Origin: Globodera rostochiensis
Taxonomy: Eukaryota > Nematoda > Chromadorea > Rhabditida > Heteroderidae
Length of the DNA stretch: 64,000 nt
Direction of reading: 5' to 3'
Assembly (NCBI GenBank): GCA_018350325.1
Contig: JAEVLN010000006.1
Coordinates: 2,990,693-3,054,692, forward strand
The notes under the pieces were generated by a model. It was not told the origin of the DNA and ran no database searches. It worked only from the letters and a program-made list of their open reading frames with translations. The position numbers and the translations under genes are program-made. Below are positions 41,666 through 54,570 of the stretch, in pieces (within the stretch, counting starts at the first letter, position 1; the number at the start of each line of letters is the position of its first letter).

Positions 41666-43115
41666 TTACGGAAGCATCGTCAGATAAATGAATGGATTCA
41701 CACCACAAATTAACACCATCAGAATAGAAACCACTCCAGTTCGTTCCATGGTCGTTCTGCCAGGATTCCAACCTTAAAAATTACTGTTCAAAAATCCCCT
41801 ATTATTTTTTTATTAAAAATGAAATAAAATTTATTTATTATATAACATTAACCGATCATGAAATAAATTCCGGGAATTTGAAAGACCACAAATTGGACCG
41901 CGCATTGGAATAAAATTCGGCGCTGTGTGCTTTTTTGTCGAGCAACAAATGTTGACACATTTTCGACCATATCGTTGCTTACCTAATAAATTAATACAAA
42001 TATATTTACGAATTAAAACTAAAAATGATACAAAATTATTAACACTAATTTTTAACAAAGACGCATTCTTATTTAATAAATTTATCGGTTATACCCATTT
42101 TAGAATAGCAAATGCGCCCAAATAAATCAACATTGTGCTGATTGGAAATACATTGTTGAAGAAATTCATCTCAACCTACAAATTAAATTAATTATTCTAT
42201 TTTGAAAATTTAATATTATATACACATTGCCAACCCCATAAATTTTACCTCCGCTTCCGCGTACATCCAACTGGAGTTCATATCATTTGTCCAAACAAAA
42301 TAATCAACATCGAATCGAACTCCCAAAAATGGGGTACAAAACAAGACCAAAATTGACATAAAATATGCGGCAATTGCAACACATAACACCTAAATTATAA
42401 TTTATTTTAAAAAAATTGATAATTTTTGACTAACATTTTCAATATTTAAATAATCTTATATTTATTTTAATTCATTTTATTACCATAATCAAAAAATACA
42501 TAAACAACGAAAATTAATTTTATATAATCATTATTAATTGTTTGTTCTTAATTTTTAAAATAAAATAAAAATAGATACTCGGTTTAACAATTTTTCCCAT
42601 TTCGGCTCGTTGTCCCCATAATCGGAGAGCATATAAATTTTGATTACCATACAAAGCCGGTTAATTGCCAACACAAAATTTAACAAGAACAATGAAGTAT
42701 ACGCAGCCTGATTCAATGCACCAAATAACTGAAATAAAAAAAAATTAATTTTTTAAACAAACATTTAAATAAAAATGACCTTTTCCAACCATTTGTAAAT
42801 TGCAAAAATGTCATAGAAATAAATAAAAACAGGCAATATGCCTTGAATAAACTGCTCAACCAAATCAAAAACAGCGGTAAAAAGCATAATTCGAAAGCAG
42901 GTAAAGTAAAAGTCTTTGTGGATCATAAATTGCTTAAAATGCATTATATAATAAAATATTTTTAATAATATAAATAATTATTAAAATGTATTTCTTTGTA
43001 GTTAAAAGTTATTTATTATATTAATAAAATTTACCCGAATTGTTTGGAGTTGCAAAAAAAGTAAGAAGATGGAAATTATCAGCCTAATGAGAGCAAATAT
43101 ATTAAATTCGGCCAT
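41666..43115 (-). CDS. Seven-transmembrane serpentine receptor, Srt-like (7 exons)
   Basis: Chemosensory-type GPCR by layout. Minus-strand exons: MAEFNIFALIRL... from 43115, then QFMIHKDFYFTCFRIMLFTA (ends about 42784), LFGALNQAAYTSLFLLNFVL with AINRLCMV (about 42729-42577), VLCVAIAAYFMSILVLFCTP (about 42390-42249), VEMNFFNNVFPISTMLIYLG (about 42176-42107), VSNDMVENVSTFVARQKSTQ to FQIPGIYFMIG (about 41982-41853) and WNPGRTT... ending in CGVNPFIYLTMLP. NRL stands at the DRY position of helix 3 and NPFIY is the helix 7 motif. The CFRIM.F..V.D and LAINR patterns resemble nematode Srt receptors. Every junction keeps frame. The C-terminal tail is almost absent, and the first helix is short, so an upstream exon is possible. 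Confidence 0.8.
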
Positions 43116-44188
43116 TATGTCTAAAAATGTAAAATTATTTGAACGAGAATTTTTCTTAAAATTTAAAAAAGATTAAATCTTTAATATATAATGTTGTAAA
43201 AACAGATGGGAATTTTCTTCCGTTTTTAATTCCGTTGGCATCTAAAGGACAAGCGAATGGTGTGGTTTAATTAACGCGAATGTGGGCGGTTTTTCAACAA
43301 AATGTCAATTCCTCAAAAATGCATAAATCAATTATAAGAAAAACAAAAATTCTTGAAACAATTTTTAAGAAAATCAAACATTTTTAGTGCATTTAAAATG
43401 CAAAAGTGTTATCAGAATAAATATTTGAAAAAAAACATTTGCCAAACATTCGTTCAAAACTAAAATAAACACATCTGTTAAATGTGTAAGCAACCGTGGG
43501 AAATTTGTTATTTGAAACCCTTCAAAGCTTTAAAATGTGCAGATGTTTCAATTTTTGGCAACGTATAGCCGCGATTCGGTGAACATTTCATTTTTTAAAT
43601 ATTATAAAATTTAAAGTAAAAAATATATATAAAACTATTTGATAAAAACAAAAAACATAAATTCAACGTTCAAAAATAAATATATAAATTTAAATTCGGC
43701 AAACAAACGCAACAATTTCCATTTGAAGCCTTTAGGCCCACATTCGCCAAATCTAATAAAGGCAAAATCCGCCGAAAAAAGTCCAAGCAATTTTATTAGC
43801 TGGGTTTTTTTTTGTTGTTTTTGTTATTTTAAGCTCTTCCGAGAAGAAAGATGACGTATGCAGCAAAAAATACATTTTGACGGACTTTTAAAACGTTAAG
43901 AAATTATTCTGTGAGGGTTAAAATAATTTTATTTTAGTCAATTTAATAATTTCCGCGTAAAATTTTCCAATAAAAATTTGTTTTCAATGTAGAATTCCCT
44001 TTTTTTTTACTGCAAAATTAAACAAAAACAAATTTGACTTGTTGCAATAACACATTTTTTATTTCGGCGAGACTAGTTCAAAACTTTGAACTTTTTGAAG
44101 AACAAAAAAATACGACAAAATGGCGGTTCTCATTTTTGGTTGTTTCTTTTGCGGCTTCATCCATCAAATTCAAAACGTTCAGTTCAAT
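43116..44188. other. Intergenic between two minus-strand genes
   Basis: AT-rich. Short open frames at 43639-43854 and 44034-44292 (+) lack support; the latter overlaps the last neuropeptide exon on the other strand. Nothing else recognised. Confidence 0.4.
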
Positions 44189-45278
44189 TCAAAGAAGAAG
44201 GGACTGCCCGCCATCGCCAAGTGTCACGTAGTAGCCATCGGAACTGCGTTTGCCAGGTCGAAATCCGACGCGACTTTAATTTTTATATTTAAATAAATAA
44301 CAAAACAAAAAAACAATGTTTTTCTTACCCTGTTGCAATACTCCGTTTTCCAGGACGAAATCCGGTCCGACCAACAGCCATACTTCGCTTTCCTGGTCGG
44401 AAACCAACACGGCCTTAAAAAAATTTTCTAAAAATTGAAACAATTTTTTAGACGTTTACCTAACGCGGCAGTTCGTTTCCCCATTCCGGCCTCCTGGATT
44501 GCAAGGTCAGCAAGATCCTCTTTTTCAGTTGGAGTGCCGGGCAAGAGACTAAACTTTGCTTTTTAAATTATTTTATATTTTTAAAAATTTTTTGACAAAT
44601 ATTAATTTTAGAACATTTAATATTTAAATTACCGAAAATTGATGTGGCGAACCACATTAGGCTGAGTTCGAATGTGTCCACTGTACTCCACTTCGGATGG
44701 TGACAAGCCAAATGTCTGTTGCTGATCACCGATCAGAAGCAAATCATAACGTCTGTTCAGTCGATCGCGCGCATATGCACCAGGCACGGGAAGGGTCCAA
44801 CGTTTGCCTGATTTTTTAAATTTTAAAAAATTAAAATTCAATTTTTAATTAAATATACCCTACCTGGCCGAAATGAGAGACGGCCCAATGTCATTGATCG
44901 CTTCTCAAAGCCCGGCTCTGCTCGCTGGTACTCAGTCTGAAATAGGAACAATTATTAATAATTAAATTTGGTCTGTAACCAGTTTCGATTACAGTAAGTC
45001 CTTACAATTTTGCTTTTTCATGTCAATGTATTCCATTTTAAAAGAAGCGTGTTACTTCAATTAATCAAATCAAATTTTTGGCATTCCGTTTGCTACCGTA
45101 CCTCCTCCGGTTGTCCGTCATAGGAAACGCTGCGCGCCGGTCGAAAAATGCCAAGGCGTGCGCCGTTGCCCGTGGCAATGGACGCCAGGGATACGGTATT
45201 GGCCATGCCGACAACTAACAGCAATAGCGCGGCGCCGGTTGCTGATGAAGCCGGTGCATGATGACTCCGGACGGCCAT
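44189..45278 (-). CDS. RPamide neuropeptide precursor, NLP-2/NLP-22-like (6 exons, 227 aa)
   Basis: Precursor of amidated neuropeptides. Exons 45278-45102, 44936-44864, 44807-44633, 44548-44460, 44413-44329 and 44273-44189 join in frame. The ATG at 45278 precedes a signal peptide ending near GMANTVSLA. Processing at Lys-Arg with Gly as amide donor would release SMTLGRLSFRP, TAALGRVGFRP, SMAVGRTGFRP and SIATGRVGFRP, each as C-terminal amide. These match the S-I/M-A-x-G-R-x-G-F-R-P-amide peptides of C. elegans nlp-2, nlp-22 and nlp-23. An N-terminal SIATGNGARLGIFRPAR looks like a degenerate fifth copy that has lost Gly-Lys-Arg. In most cases an intron interrupts a peptide or its FRPG-KR signal, so correct splicing is needed for peptide release. 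Expressed, by family knowledge, in neurons and secreted from dense-core vesicles. Confidence 0.93.
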
Positions 45279-47585
45279 TTCGTTCTTTAGCAATGAGAGC
45301 TCTAAAAACTACAAATATAAATAAAATGTAATAAAAAAAGATTAAAACATAATTCACATATAGTGTGTGATAAAAGGTGAATTTTTGAAAAACTAAATTA
45401 AAGTTAGGAAATGGAATTTGTTCGATTTTGTGCATTAACCCATGAATTAATGCACAAAAATAGCGCGTTCTCTTCCAAATTGTTCACCGTTGCCACAGTG
45501 CTGCTGAAGCATTCAAATTTCTCAATGGCACCTTTTCAGTTAATTTAATATGCACTTTTTACGAAATGAATCTGCTTAAAAGTTTGTCTAGTTTTTATCT
45601 TTAAAAGTTAAAAGCTTTTATAATTTTTTTTTGATATTTTCAAAGTGTAAAAAATTGTGATTAGAACGGTCAGCTTTTGTGGTTTGATCGAAATTTTTTT
45701 ATCAATTTTTCCGATCATTATTTATGATTTGTTTTTTTAATCGCTTCTTAAGACACCATTCAAAGCATAACTATTTGGAAAGACTATATCAAAAATTTAA
45801 ATTAATTAGGCATTTTAGCCAATTTTGCCATCGGCATGAGTGCCACAATCATAATAAATGCTTGAGGGGAACTGGATAGGTTAAGTCGGCCTAATTCAAA
45901 TTTTAAGCCCTTTAAATATCAATATGCGCCGCACACGGCACAATGCCAGAAGCCCCCGCCGCACATTGCGTGATATCATTATGGTTTTGGCAAATATCGG
46001 TTCGCCAAATTTTTTTGTACCTCTTATATTACGATATTTTATGAAAAAATTTTGGCCGGAAAAATCCCATCGTCATGGCATCGGCACGCAATCGGCTCAT
46101 ATGGTAATTGTGAAAGTGCATATTTTTTTATTTGAATGTTTTTGAAAATAATAGTTTGGCAGGTCGCGGCATGTCGTGCCGAGTTTGGCAATGCCAAGAT
46201 TGAATCAAGTTCTGAGAATTTCTGTTTTAAATTAATAAGGTTTCCGGCCGGATTGCGGAAGTCCGGAAGCAAATCATAATAAATATGAAAATTGTATCTG
46301 TCATGCATGATCTGATATGCTTACATCATCATTTGTGTAATCAAGTTTTTAATTAAAAAATAGAATCCAATTTGATGTTTTTTGAGGTAGTACTGAATAG
46401 GATTTTTTCTGATCATTTTTTGTTCTACCGCTCTGTCAATTTTTAAATTCAGAATTTAATTCTGAATTTTTTTGCCAAAAAGTCAGGAATTCTGGACCTA
46501 AATATGTTTGGAAATCCGGTTAGTTTCCTGCTGTGTACCATTCCCACTTTCAAAACACCGAAAAGAGAAATTTATTTATTTATTTTTTAATTTCATTAGT
46601 TTCATTAGTTTCTAATTTATTTGTTTCATTCGTTTGCAGCGAATAATTCTCCAACATTTAATAAGGAGAGTAATTACATTTGTTTTCTAAAAAATTTGCA
46701 AGAAAAACATCTGCAAGAGTTGTTTCGTGTGTAATATTCTCACTTGCAGAGACTACTTCACTTTGAGTTTGATTAATTTAAAAATAAAAATAAAATTTAT
46801 TGAATAATTATAAAAAAATGTTTTTGGTGGTCCATTCATTCATTGTTCGTCGCCGAAAAAAATATTATATTTAACATTTTTTTAAATAATATAAACGCAT
46901 AAAAACTCATCAAAAAAAGAAGGTCATTCAAAAGAGAACGAAAAGCGATTTTGCGCACTAAATAATCAATTAAATGGAGTCAATTAATTAATCCACCATT
47001 CGTAGTAGCAACCGCTTCACACATTTTAAGCTTACACTAAAACATGCCATTTTATGATCCATCATGATTTGGTCATTTTATTTGATGAAATTCGGACAAA
47101 ATTTCTGTTTTATGTGTTTAATGACCTTCAGATTTTGGGAGTTGATTAGATAAAAAGCAAAAAAAAACTTCAGTTTTATGAAACATTGCATTAATCATTT
47201 GTGAACTGACGCATTAAGTTATATTTTGGTCCTGTTCAAACTTTTTAATTGTTCCAAGATTTGAGATCTCTGATCTGACTGATCGGGCATAAAAGTTGGT
47301 TTTATGATCAGCATTTTAATGATTCAAGAATTATGTGATTTGCCGTCTGGATAAATTTGGTTTTATGATCAGCATTTTAATGCTTCAAGGTCATGCAATT
47401 GACAAAACAGGAAATATAGTTTTGATCAGCGTTTTAATGCGTTGAAATTTTGAGATTTTATCGGACACAGAACAAAAGTTAATGGAAATAATCTGAACTA
47501 GATGACTATAAAAACTATTACATTAAGATTTAAACTTTTTACAGATCTCAAATTTTAAAATTTTCAGATTTATAAAACATAAGAG
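45279..47585. other. Intergenic, 2.3 kb
   Basis: A frame at 45924-46145 (+) and its antisense at 46039-46308 show no recognisable family. 47290-47430 has three loose copies of TTTTATGATCAGCATTTTAATG. No gene assigned. Confidence 0.4.
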
Positions 47586-50131
47586 ATGTTTTTACATCAT
47601 CAACTATTAATAATATTTGCCATTTTTCAACTGCGTTCAATCAATTCATTCCCAACAGCAAAAAACGACAGTAAAACGAATAAAATTTCTAAAGTTTAAA
47701 AACAAATTTTAGGCACCCCACCAAAATTGCGCATTTTGATCATCACTACACGAATTCCGATCACAGAGACGCATTATGTGCTGCACCGTAAAATGGCCGA
47801 ACTGCTCGCAGCCGATGCAGAAAATGTGGAAAAAGTTGTAAGTACATAAACAATTAGTTCGGTCGGTATCAGCAGATTTGAGAAACCTTGAAATTATTTC
47901 AACTGTTACGGACGGGACCGGGAATCCTCGCTCCAACAAATTTTGATCGGGATATAAAGTTTAGTGAAAAAAATCGGAAAGAGTTCCTTCTAATCTCATT
48001 AACAAAAAACTCAAAAATGACAAAAAAAGATGTGACAAAGAATTTTGCTCTAATTTTTAATTTTTTTTTTTGCAAAGGTTCTGCTAGTGGCAAAAACTGA
48101 TTGTGCCGAACCTACGGAAGTGCCACAGCAATTTGATGGTCGATTTGTAGTGTGGAATCGAATGACTTTTGGCTCCACTGAATTTGAAAATGTTGCCGAA
48201 TGTCACAAAATAGTTGACCAATTTGAACGGGACCAGCAACGACAGCCCAAATTGTGGGAGTACAATGCCACCAGATTTTTGCCTAAACCTGATAAGCCAG
48301 TCATGGGCAATATTGGTAAAAAAATTTTATTAAGATTATTCAAAGAATTTTAATAGTTTACTATTCAATGAATTGGAAAAAATATTTCGAATTTTATGCA
48401 TGCCAATTAATTTTCTAATATTTATTCTATTACTACACTTTAAATATTTTTTCAGAGTTTTTGAGAACCCATCAAAAGCTGATCCAACAGTTGCAACAAT
48501 TCAAATTCAATGTTGGCATAATGGAAACAAATCCCGGAGAGTTTGCTTTAAGCCTTCTTGGCACATTTCCAACAATTAAAAAATTTGTTGGCTCACAAAG
48601 CACATCGCCGACAATTGCGCATTGGAAATATTTTGGCTATGATAAAATTGTTGGCGCAATGCCAGGTGCGCAAAATTCAAATATAATCCCAATAAAATTA
48701 TTAAAAGTGCATTTAGACAAATAAGAATTGTAATTTTTGATTTTCCTTTTTTTATAAAATATTTAACCTCTTAAATGACAAAAACAAAACATTTAATTTA
48801 GGGAGAGATTTGGCAAATATTGGCGATCATAAATTTGCAACTGAAAGTGCCATCAATGAAAACCCAAATTATTTTCGCAAAAGAAATGAAAACTTATACA
48901 TTAAGCCAATCGAAAGTGCGGGCAAACTTCTGGTATATATTTTAATTTCATAACTGCTCAACAATTAATTTTCAAAAAATTATTAAGCACCAAATATATC
49001 TGAATGCCATTGATCAAGGAATATTGTCAAAAGCAATTTTTGAAAATTTTGTGATGCATGAAAAATTCACAGAGTGGGAAATGAAGCAACGAATGGATTT
49101 GTACTTCACAAATATTCAACCATTCCTCGATTTTCCGATCGTTGAGCAAGAAATTGAAAGAGAATGGAATAATACTCACCAAAATCGCGTTAATTTTATC
49201 GGAGGAATTACAATGTCGAAGGGCAAAGTGCCAAATTTGAATCCGGTAAAGAAATATAATTCTTAAAAAAGAATAAATTTGAATTTTAGGACACGAAACA
49301 AATATTTGAATCGGCAAAGGATGGCGTTGTGTTGCTCAGTTTTGGCTCCGCCGTTGAGATGGACGACGGAGATGAACATGCGGTTTCAGTGAAGAACATT
49401 GTGGTGGACGTGTTCAAGCAGTACCCGCAGATGAACTTGATCATCAAATGGGGAAAACGCCCTCCCACCGGCACAGTGGAGCAGTACAACAAATTGTCAG
49501 AAAATGTATACGCCAAAAGTTGGCTGGAACAATCGGCCATACTTGGTAAACGCCAGATTTCCCATCAGTTTGGATCTATTCGCAAATTTGAAATATTTGC
49601 AAGTTATTTTGAATTTTGTAATAAAACAACAACACAAAAAATACTAAAACTTTTGCGGTGCCCTTAATATTTATTTTTTTAAATAAAAGGCGGCGGACTG
49701 AAATTGTTCATTACCCACGGCGGACAGAACAGCATTAATGAGGCAGTTAAATTTGGCGTTCCGATCATTTTGTTTCCATTTTTTGGCGATCAATATAATT
49801 GTGCGGAGGCTTTAGCTGCACGAAAAGTTGCAAAAGTTCTTGGTAATAAAAACTTTTTAAGAAATTATTTAAACATAATTGACTTTCCTTATTGTATATT
49901 AATAAAATTAATTTAATTAATTTTGATGTATTTTTCAATTTTACATTGTTATTTAATTTAGACATTCGCTCCAAAACATTGAAGAAAGATTTTGCTGAAG
50001 CTTTGGATGAAATGTTTAACAAATATTCGTCATACAAACAAAGAATGAACGAATTGAGCAAGAAAATGAATTCGGTTGAGCCAGCAAAAGAATTTGTTGA
50101 GAAATTTCGCCAACTCCAAAAAAGTCTTTGA
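47586..50131 (+). CDS. UDP-glycosyltransferase 1 (9 exons, 541 aa), no membrane anchor
   Basis: Transfers a sugar from a UDP-sugar to small lipophilic acceptors. Exons 47586-47670, 47713-47837, 48078-48315, 48456-48665, 48802-48932, 48988-49245, 49290-49545, 49690-49842, 49962-50131. A signal peptide (LLIIFAIFQLRSINSFP) is followed by TPPKLRILI and ETHYVLHRKMAELLAA, where the His is the likely catalytic base. The C-terminal donor domain has VVLLSFGSAVEMDDGD, NLIIKWGKRPP, AKSWLEQ and the UGT signature FITHGGQNSINEAVKFGVPI with FPFFGDQ. Family members usually end with a transmembrane helix and a short cytosolic tail; here the protein stops at FRQLQKSL, straight after the donor domain, so it should be soluble in the ER lumen or secreted. 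First of four tandem copies with identical intron positions. Confidence 0.92.
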
Positions 50132-50483
50132 TTAATTGCAATAATTGAAGAAAAAATTAGCATTAAAATAAAATCAGATAAAAAATTGGAGAAACGATTA
50201 CGCACTCACTCAACACATTACATCGTATCAAATAAATATAAAAACAAAAAAAGTGTTTTCTTGCCGAAGCGGGAGGACAACTTTTGCCCCGCATTTCATA
50301 TTTTTACTCAATTGTGTCCGTTCCCCATCTCGACCAATCAGTGAGTCGATTCTCCGCCTATTTTATATCAGACTATTAGATCACTATTTAATTGTTCCTC
50401 GCGTCGGGTCAGTCATCTGAGCGAGCGTTACTTTTAGAAGTTCGAATTTTTATACCAATTTTAAAATTAAAACATTATAGAGT

Positions 50484-50786
50484 TGGCCGGGATCGGGCGG
50501 GATTATCCCGGTTTTTGAAATCCCGATCACGATCCCGGTTTTTGAATAGTCGTAATCCCGATCCCGGTCCCGGTGCCGGTTTTTGAAATCCCGATCCCGG
50601 CCCCAGTTTTTGAATAGTCGTAATCCCGATCCCAGTTTTTGAAAAAGCGAACTCCCGATCCCAGCCCCAGTTTTTGAATAGTCGTAATCCCGATCCCGAT
50701 TTTTGAAAAAGCGAACTCCCGATCCCGGTCCCGGTTCAACATACTGATCTCGATCCCGGCTTTCACGATCCCGGTCTCTAAAAATT
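50484..50786. mobile_element. hAT-like MITE between UGT1 and UGT2
   Basis: From about TAGAGTTGGCCGGG (50478) to GATCCCGGTCTCTA. Flanks aaacatta and aaaattat agree only after allowing a one-base shift. The core reiterates CCCGATCCCGGTTTTTGA and GAATAGTCGTAAT. Confidence 0.7.
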
Positions 50787-50849
50787 ATAGTGTTTAGAAT
50801 TTTTCTTCCAATTTTAAAAACTTTCTGATTTATAAAGCATTAGATAGAG

Positions 50850-53110
50850 ATGCTTTTATATCAACTATTAATAATATTTGCCATTTTTCAACTGCGTCCA
50901 ATCAATTCATTCCCGACAACAAAAAACGACAGTAAACGAAAAGACAAAAGTTATATTATAAATTTAAAAAAAAATTTAGGCACCCCACCAAAACTGCGCA
51001 TTTTGATCTTAACATCGAGGGTAATTATCACTGAGTCGCATTATGTGCTGCACCGTAAAATGGCCGAACTGCTCGCAGCCGATGCAAAAAATGTGGAAAA
51101 AGTGGTATTAACTATTGTCGAGTGGGATTCATGATCGTTAATATGTCGTTATGACATACATGATCAAAGCTTCATCTTTGGACTTTTTTGGTCCAAATTT
51201 TGTGTTCAGCTTCTGCTCGTGTCCCATGACAAATGTCCAGACACAAATGAAGAACCGCCCGAATTTGGAGGACGCCTTTTGGTGTGGTTCCGAATGACTC
51301 TTAGCACCGCGGGCGTCGATTGTCAGACAGCGGTTGATCAGTGGACAGAATTCGCGCGCATGTCATGGCCAATCTGGGAGTTTAATGAAACAACGTTTTT
51401 GCCAAATCCTCAAAAACCGTCCACCGCAAATCTTGGTAGTACAGCGAGCGATGTTTTAATTTTTGAACAATTTTTTGCAGATTTTTTAACTAACCATCAG
51501 AAGCTGATCGGCCAATTACAACGCCACAAATTCAATGTTGGCATTATGGAAACAACTGTCGGCGATCTTTCGCTGAGCCTTTTTAGACAATTTCCGACAA
51601 TAAAAAAATTTGTTAGCTCACAAAGCACGGTGCCAGCAATTGCGTTGTGGAAAATTTTTGGCTATGATAAAATTGTTGGCGCTATGCCAGGTGCGCAAAA
51701 ATTCAAAAATAAAATTCTCTAAAAGTATTTCTGTTCATTGGTGAACTAAAAATCCATTCTGTTTAATAAATTTTTTAATTTATATTCAAAACAATTTAGG
51801 GAGAGATTTGGCACGGATCGGTGATCATAAATTTGCAACTGAAAATGCAATCAAACAAAACCCAAATTATTTTCTTGAAAGAAATGTGAACCTATTCATA
51901 AAGCCGACTGAAAGAGCGGGAAAACTTCTGGTAAAAATAAACATAAAAAAATGTTAAAGAGTAAAATTATCGTTTAATATTCTTTTAAATTTTATAAAAT
52001 TTTATTTTGAGCTTAAATGCAATATTTATTAAATAATTATTTTATTTTATTATTTAGCAACAAAAATTCCTAGAAGCAATTGACCATGGAATATTGCCGA
52101 GAAACAATTTTGAGGATCTTATAAGGCATGAAGATTTTTCTGAGTGGGATTTGAAGCATCGAACGGCCTTATACTTCTCAAATATTCAACCATTTCTCGA
52201 TTTTCCGATCGTTGAGAAGGAAATTGAGAGAGAACGGAATAATACGCACCAAAATCGCGTTAATTTTATCGGAGGGATTACATTGTCAAAGGGCAAAGTG
52301 CCAAATTTGAATCCGGTAAAGAAATATAATTCTTAAAAAAGAATAAATTTTAAATTTTAGGACACGAAACAAATATTTGAATCTGCCAAGGGTGGCGTTG
52401 TGTTGCTCAGTTTTGGTTCCGCCGTTGAGATGGACGACGGCGATGAACGTGCGGTTTCAGTGAAGAACATTGTGGTGGACGTGTTCAAGCAGTACCCGCT
52501 GATGAACTTGATCATCAAATGGGGAAAACGCCCTCCCACCGGCACAGTGGAGCAGTACAACAAATTGTCAGAAAATGTATACGCCAAAAGCTGGCTGGAA
52601 CAGGAAGCTATACTTGGTAAATCCCAGAATTTCCATATTTATCAGTAGCCGAATTTGTAAAAATTATTTAAATATTAAATTATTAATATTTATTTTATTT
52701 AATAATAAAGGTGGCGGACTGAAATTGTTCATTACCCACGGCGGACTGAACAGCATAAATGAGGCGGTCAAATTTGGCGTTCCGATCATTTTGTTTCCAT
52801 TTTTTGGCGATCAGTATAATAATGCTGAAGCTTTGGCTGCTCGGGAAGTGGCAAAAGTTCTTGGTAATAAAAATTTCAAAAAATTATTAATCATAAATGG
52901 CTTTTCTTAATAATCAAAATTTGAATTTTATGATTTACAGACATTCGCTCCAAAACATTGAAGAAAGATTTTGCTGAAGCTTTGGATGAAATGTTTAACA
53001 AATATTCGTCATACAAACAAAGAATGAACGAATTGAGCAAGAAAATGAATTCGGTTGAGCCAGGCAAAGAATTTGTTGAGAAATTTCGTCAACTCCGAAA
53101 AAGTCTTTGA
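50850..53110 (+). CDS. UDP-glycosyltransferase 2 (9 exons, 536 aa), no membrane anchor
   Basis: Same architecture as UGT1: exons 50850-50931, 50980-51104, 51210-51435, 51481-51690, 51800-51930, 52058-52315, 52361-52616, 52711-52863, 52941-53110. The signal peptide and catalytic His (ESHYVLHRKMAELL) are kept, as is FITHGGLNSINEAVKFGVPI. The acceptor-binding N-terminal half differs from UGT1 in exon 3 (HDKCPDTNEEPPEFGGRLLV) and exon 4, as expected for a changed acceptor range, while the last three exons are almost identical to those of UGT3, introns included. It ends at FRQLRKSL without a transmembrane segment. Confidence 0.92.
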
Positions 53111-54174
53111 TGAGCAATGTACCTAATTGATTCAATGTGATATTCCTTGTCAAATTTTCTCTATTGTATGATTGCCATCTTGTGTACGGATAAAACAATT
53201 AGGCTCAATTTTAAATTTTTTATAAAGTGTTTTCCAGTGGCGTAGCCAGGAAAATTTTCGGGGGGGGGGGGGTGGAAGTCGATTCTTAGGGGTGTATTTT
53301 TTCCTTTTTATTGCATTTTTGTTAAGCAATTTTTCCAAAAAATGTTCAATTTTAGGGGGTGCGTTTTCCGTTTTTACTCTATTTTGTTAAAAAATTTTTA
53401 AAAATGCAAATTTTTTTGCGAATTTTTACGGCTGGGCTCGGCGGTGCCGATAGGCGCTGCCGAGAAAATTTTTTTGATTTTTGATGACAATTTGTTAAGA
53501 AAATTGGCCAAAAAATTGTAAAAATGAAAAACAAAAGGGCCCCTCCCCCCTCTTGGTTTTTTTCTAAATACAGGCAAGTAAATATTGTGTGTCAATATGT
53601 AATTGCACAGGCATTAAATCTACTCAGAACGCATTGCTTTCATTAATCCCCTGAATTTCATCTTCAATTCAGTTCGTTTTCAAGTTTGTTGTGCTTCAGA
53701 AAGTTGTTCATTTGATCCAAAATCGTGATTCTCACTTGAAATACAATTTTTATTTGCAAAATTATTAAAAAACCTTATAACTTGTTTTAATGATAGGCAT
53801 TTATCTATTTCTCAGAATCACTAAACTAAATTTCCAATTTTACGCTACAATACCCGCTACGTACGGTGCCCATGTAAGTTTGTGCATGTCGATGCCGCTC
53901 ATCGGAGAAACGAGTTAGAGATTAGCTATAAAAGATGTTTTGTAGAGATCTTTCACTCAAAAAGGTTTTTTGCAGAAAATTTTTTCCATGCCCTCATTTG
54001 TCAGGGATTTTTTCCAAAATTACCCCCCCCCCCCGATTTCAGAGTATTCCGGATCTCCATGAAGGAGGTGTTGTTGTAGCCTGAGCCTATTTAATATCGT
54101 TTTAATGAAACAAATTCCAATAAAAATCTAAATGTGACGTATTTTCCATTGCATTATCCAAAGCAAGCTGAAGC
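53111..54174. other. Intergenic with CAGTGGCGTAGCCAGG element
   Basis: 53235 starts CAGTGGCGTAGCCAGG, a terminus seen in many invertebrate DNA transposons, followed by a G-run. 53430-53560 holds GGCGGTGCCGATAGGCGCTG and AATTTGTTAAGAAAATTGGCCAAAA, shared with 18000-18125 and 24360-24520. The right end was not located. 53560-54174 shows no gene. Confidence 0.5.
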
Positions 54175-54570
54175 GTTGCAGGACATTTCGACATTGGACG
54201 TTTCGACACTGGACGTTTCGACACTGGACTTTTCGACACTGGGCGTTTCGACACTGAGTTTAAAAGTTTCCAAAAGGGTCCTTTTTAGAGGGCGCAAGTC
54301 GGAAAACGAGTGAAATTTTTTGTTGCTTTAAAGTTGCGACCCCAGGCAGAACTGAAAAGTCCTTCATTCTTTTGAAAATTTTGAGCTCGTAAATAGTTTT
54401 TGGAAATTTCGAAAAATTGTTAGTATTCGGAATTGGTCGAAACAGAGGTCAGATTTGGATTCAACGGCCCCGAAACCCCTATTTTGGAGAGATTAAAAAC
54501 TCAGTGTCGAAACGTCCAGTGTCGAAAAGCCCAGTGTCGAAATGTCCAGTGTCGAAATGTACTGTAGCCA
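54175..54570. mobile_element. Fold-back element with inverted CAGTGTCGAAACGTC arrays
   Basis: Left: five copies of a TTTCGACACTGGACG unit (54183-54258). Right: the reverse complement CAGTGTCGAAACGTC in four copies (54501-54560). The 8-base sequence gctgaagc flanks it at 54167-54174 and 54571-54578, consistent with a target duplication. The interior resembles part of the element at 30065 (GGTCGAAACAGAGGTCAGAT). Confidence 0.7.

Noticed and set aside
45279..45293. Upstream TTG start for the neuropeptide precursor
   Set aside because: Eukaryotic initiation favours the ATG at 45278, which gives a good signal peptide; the upstream codons are TTG CTA AAG AAC GAA.
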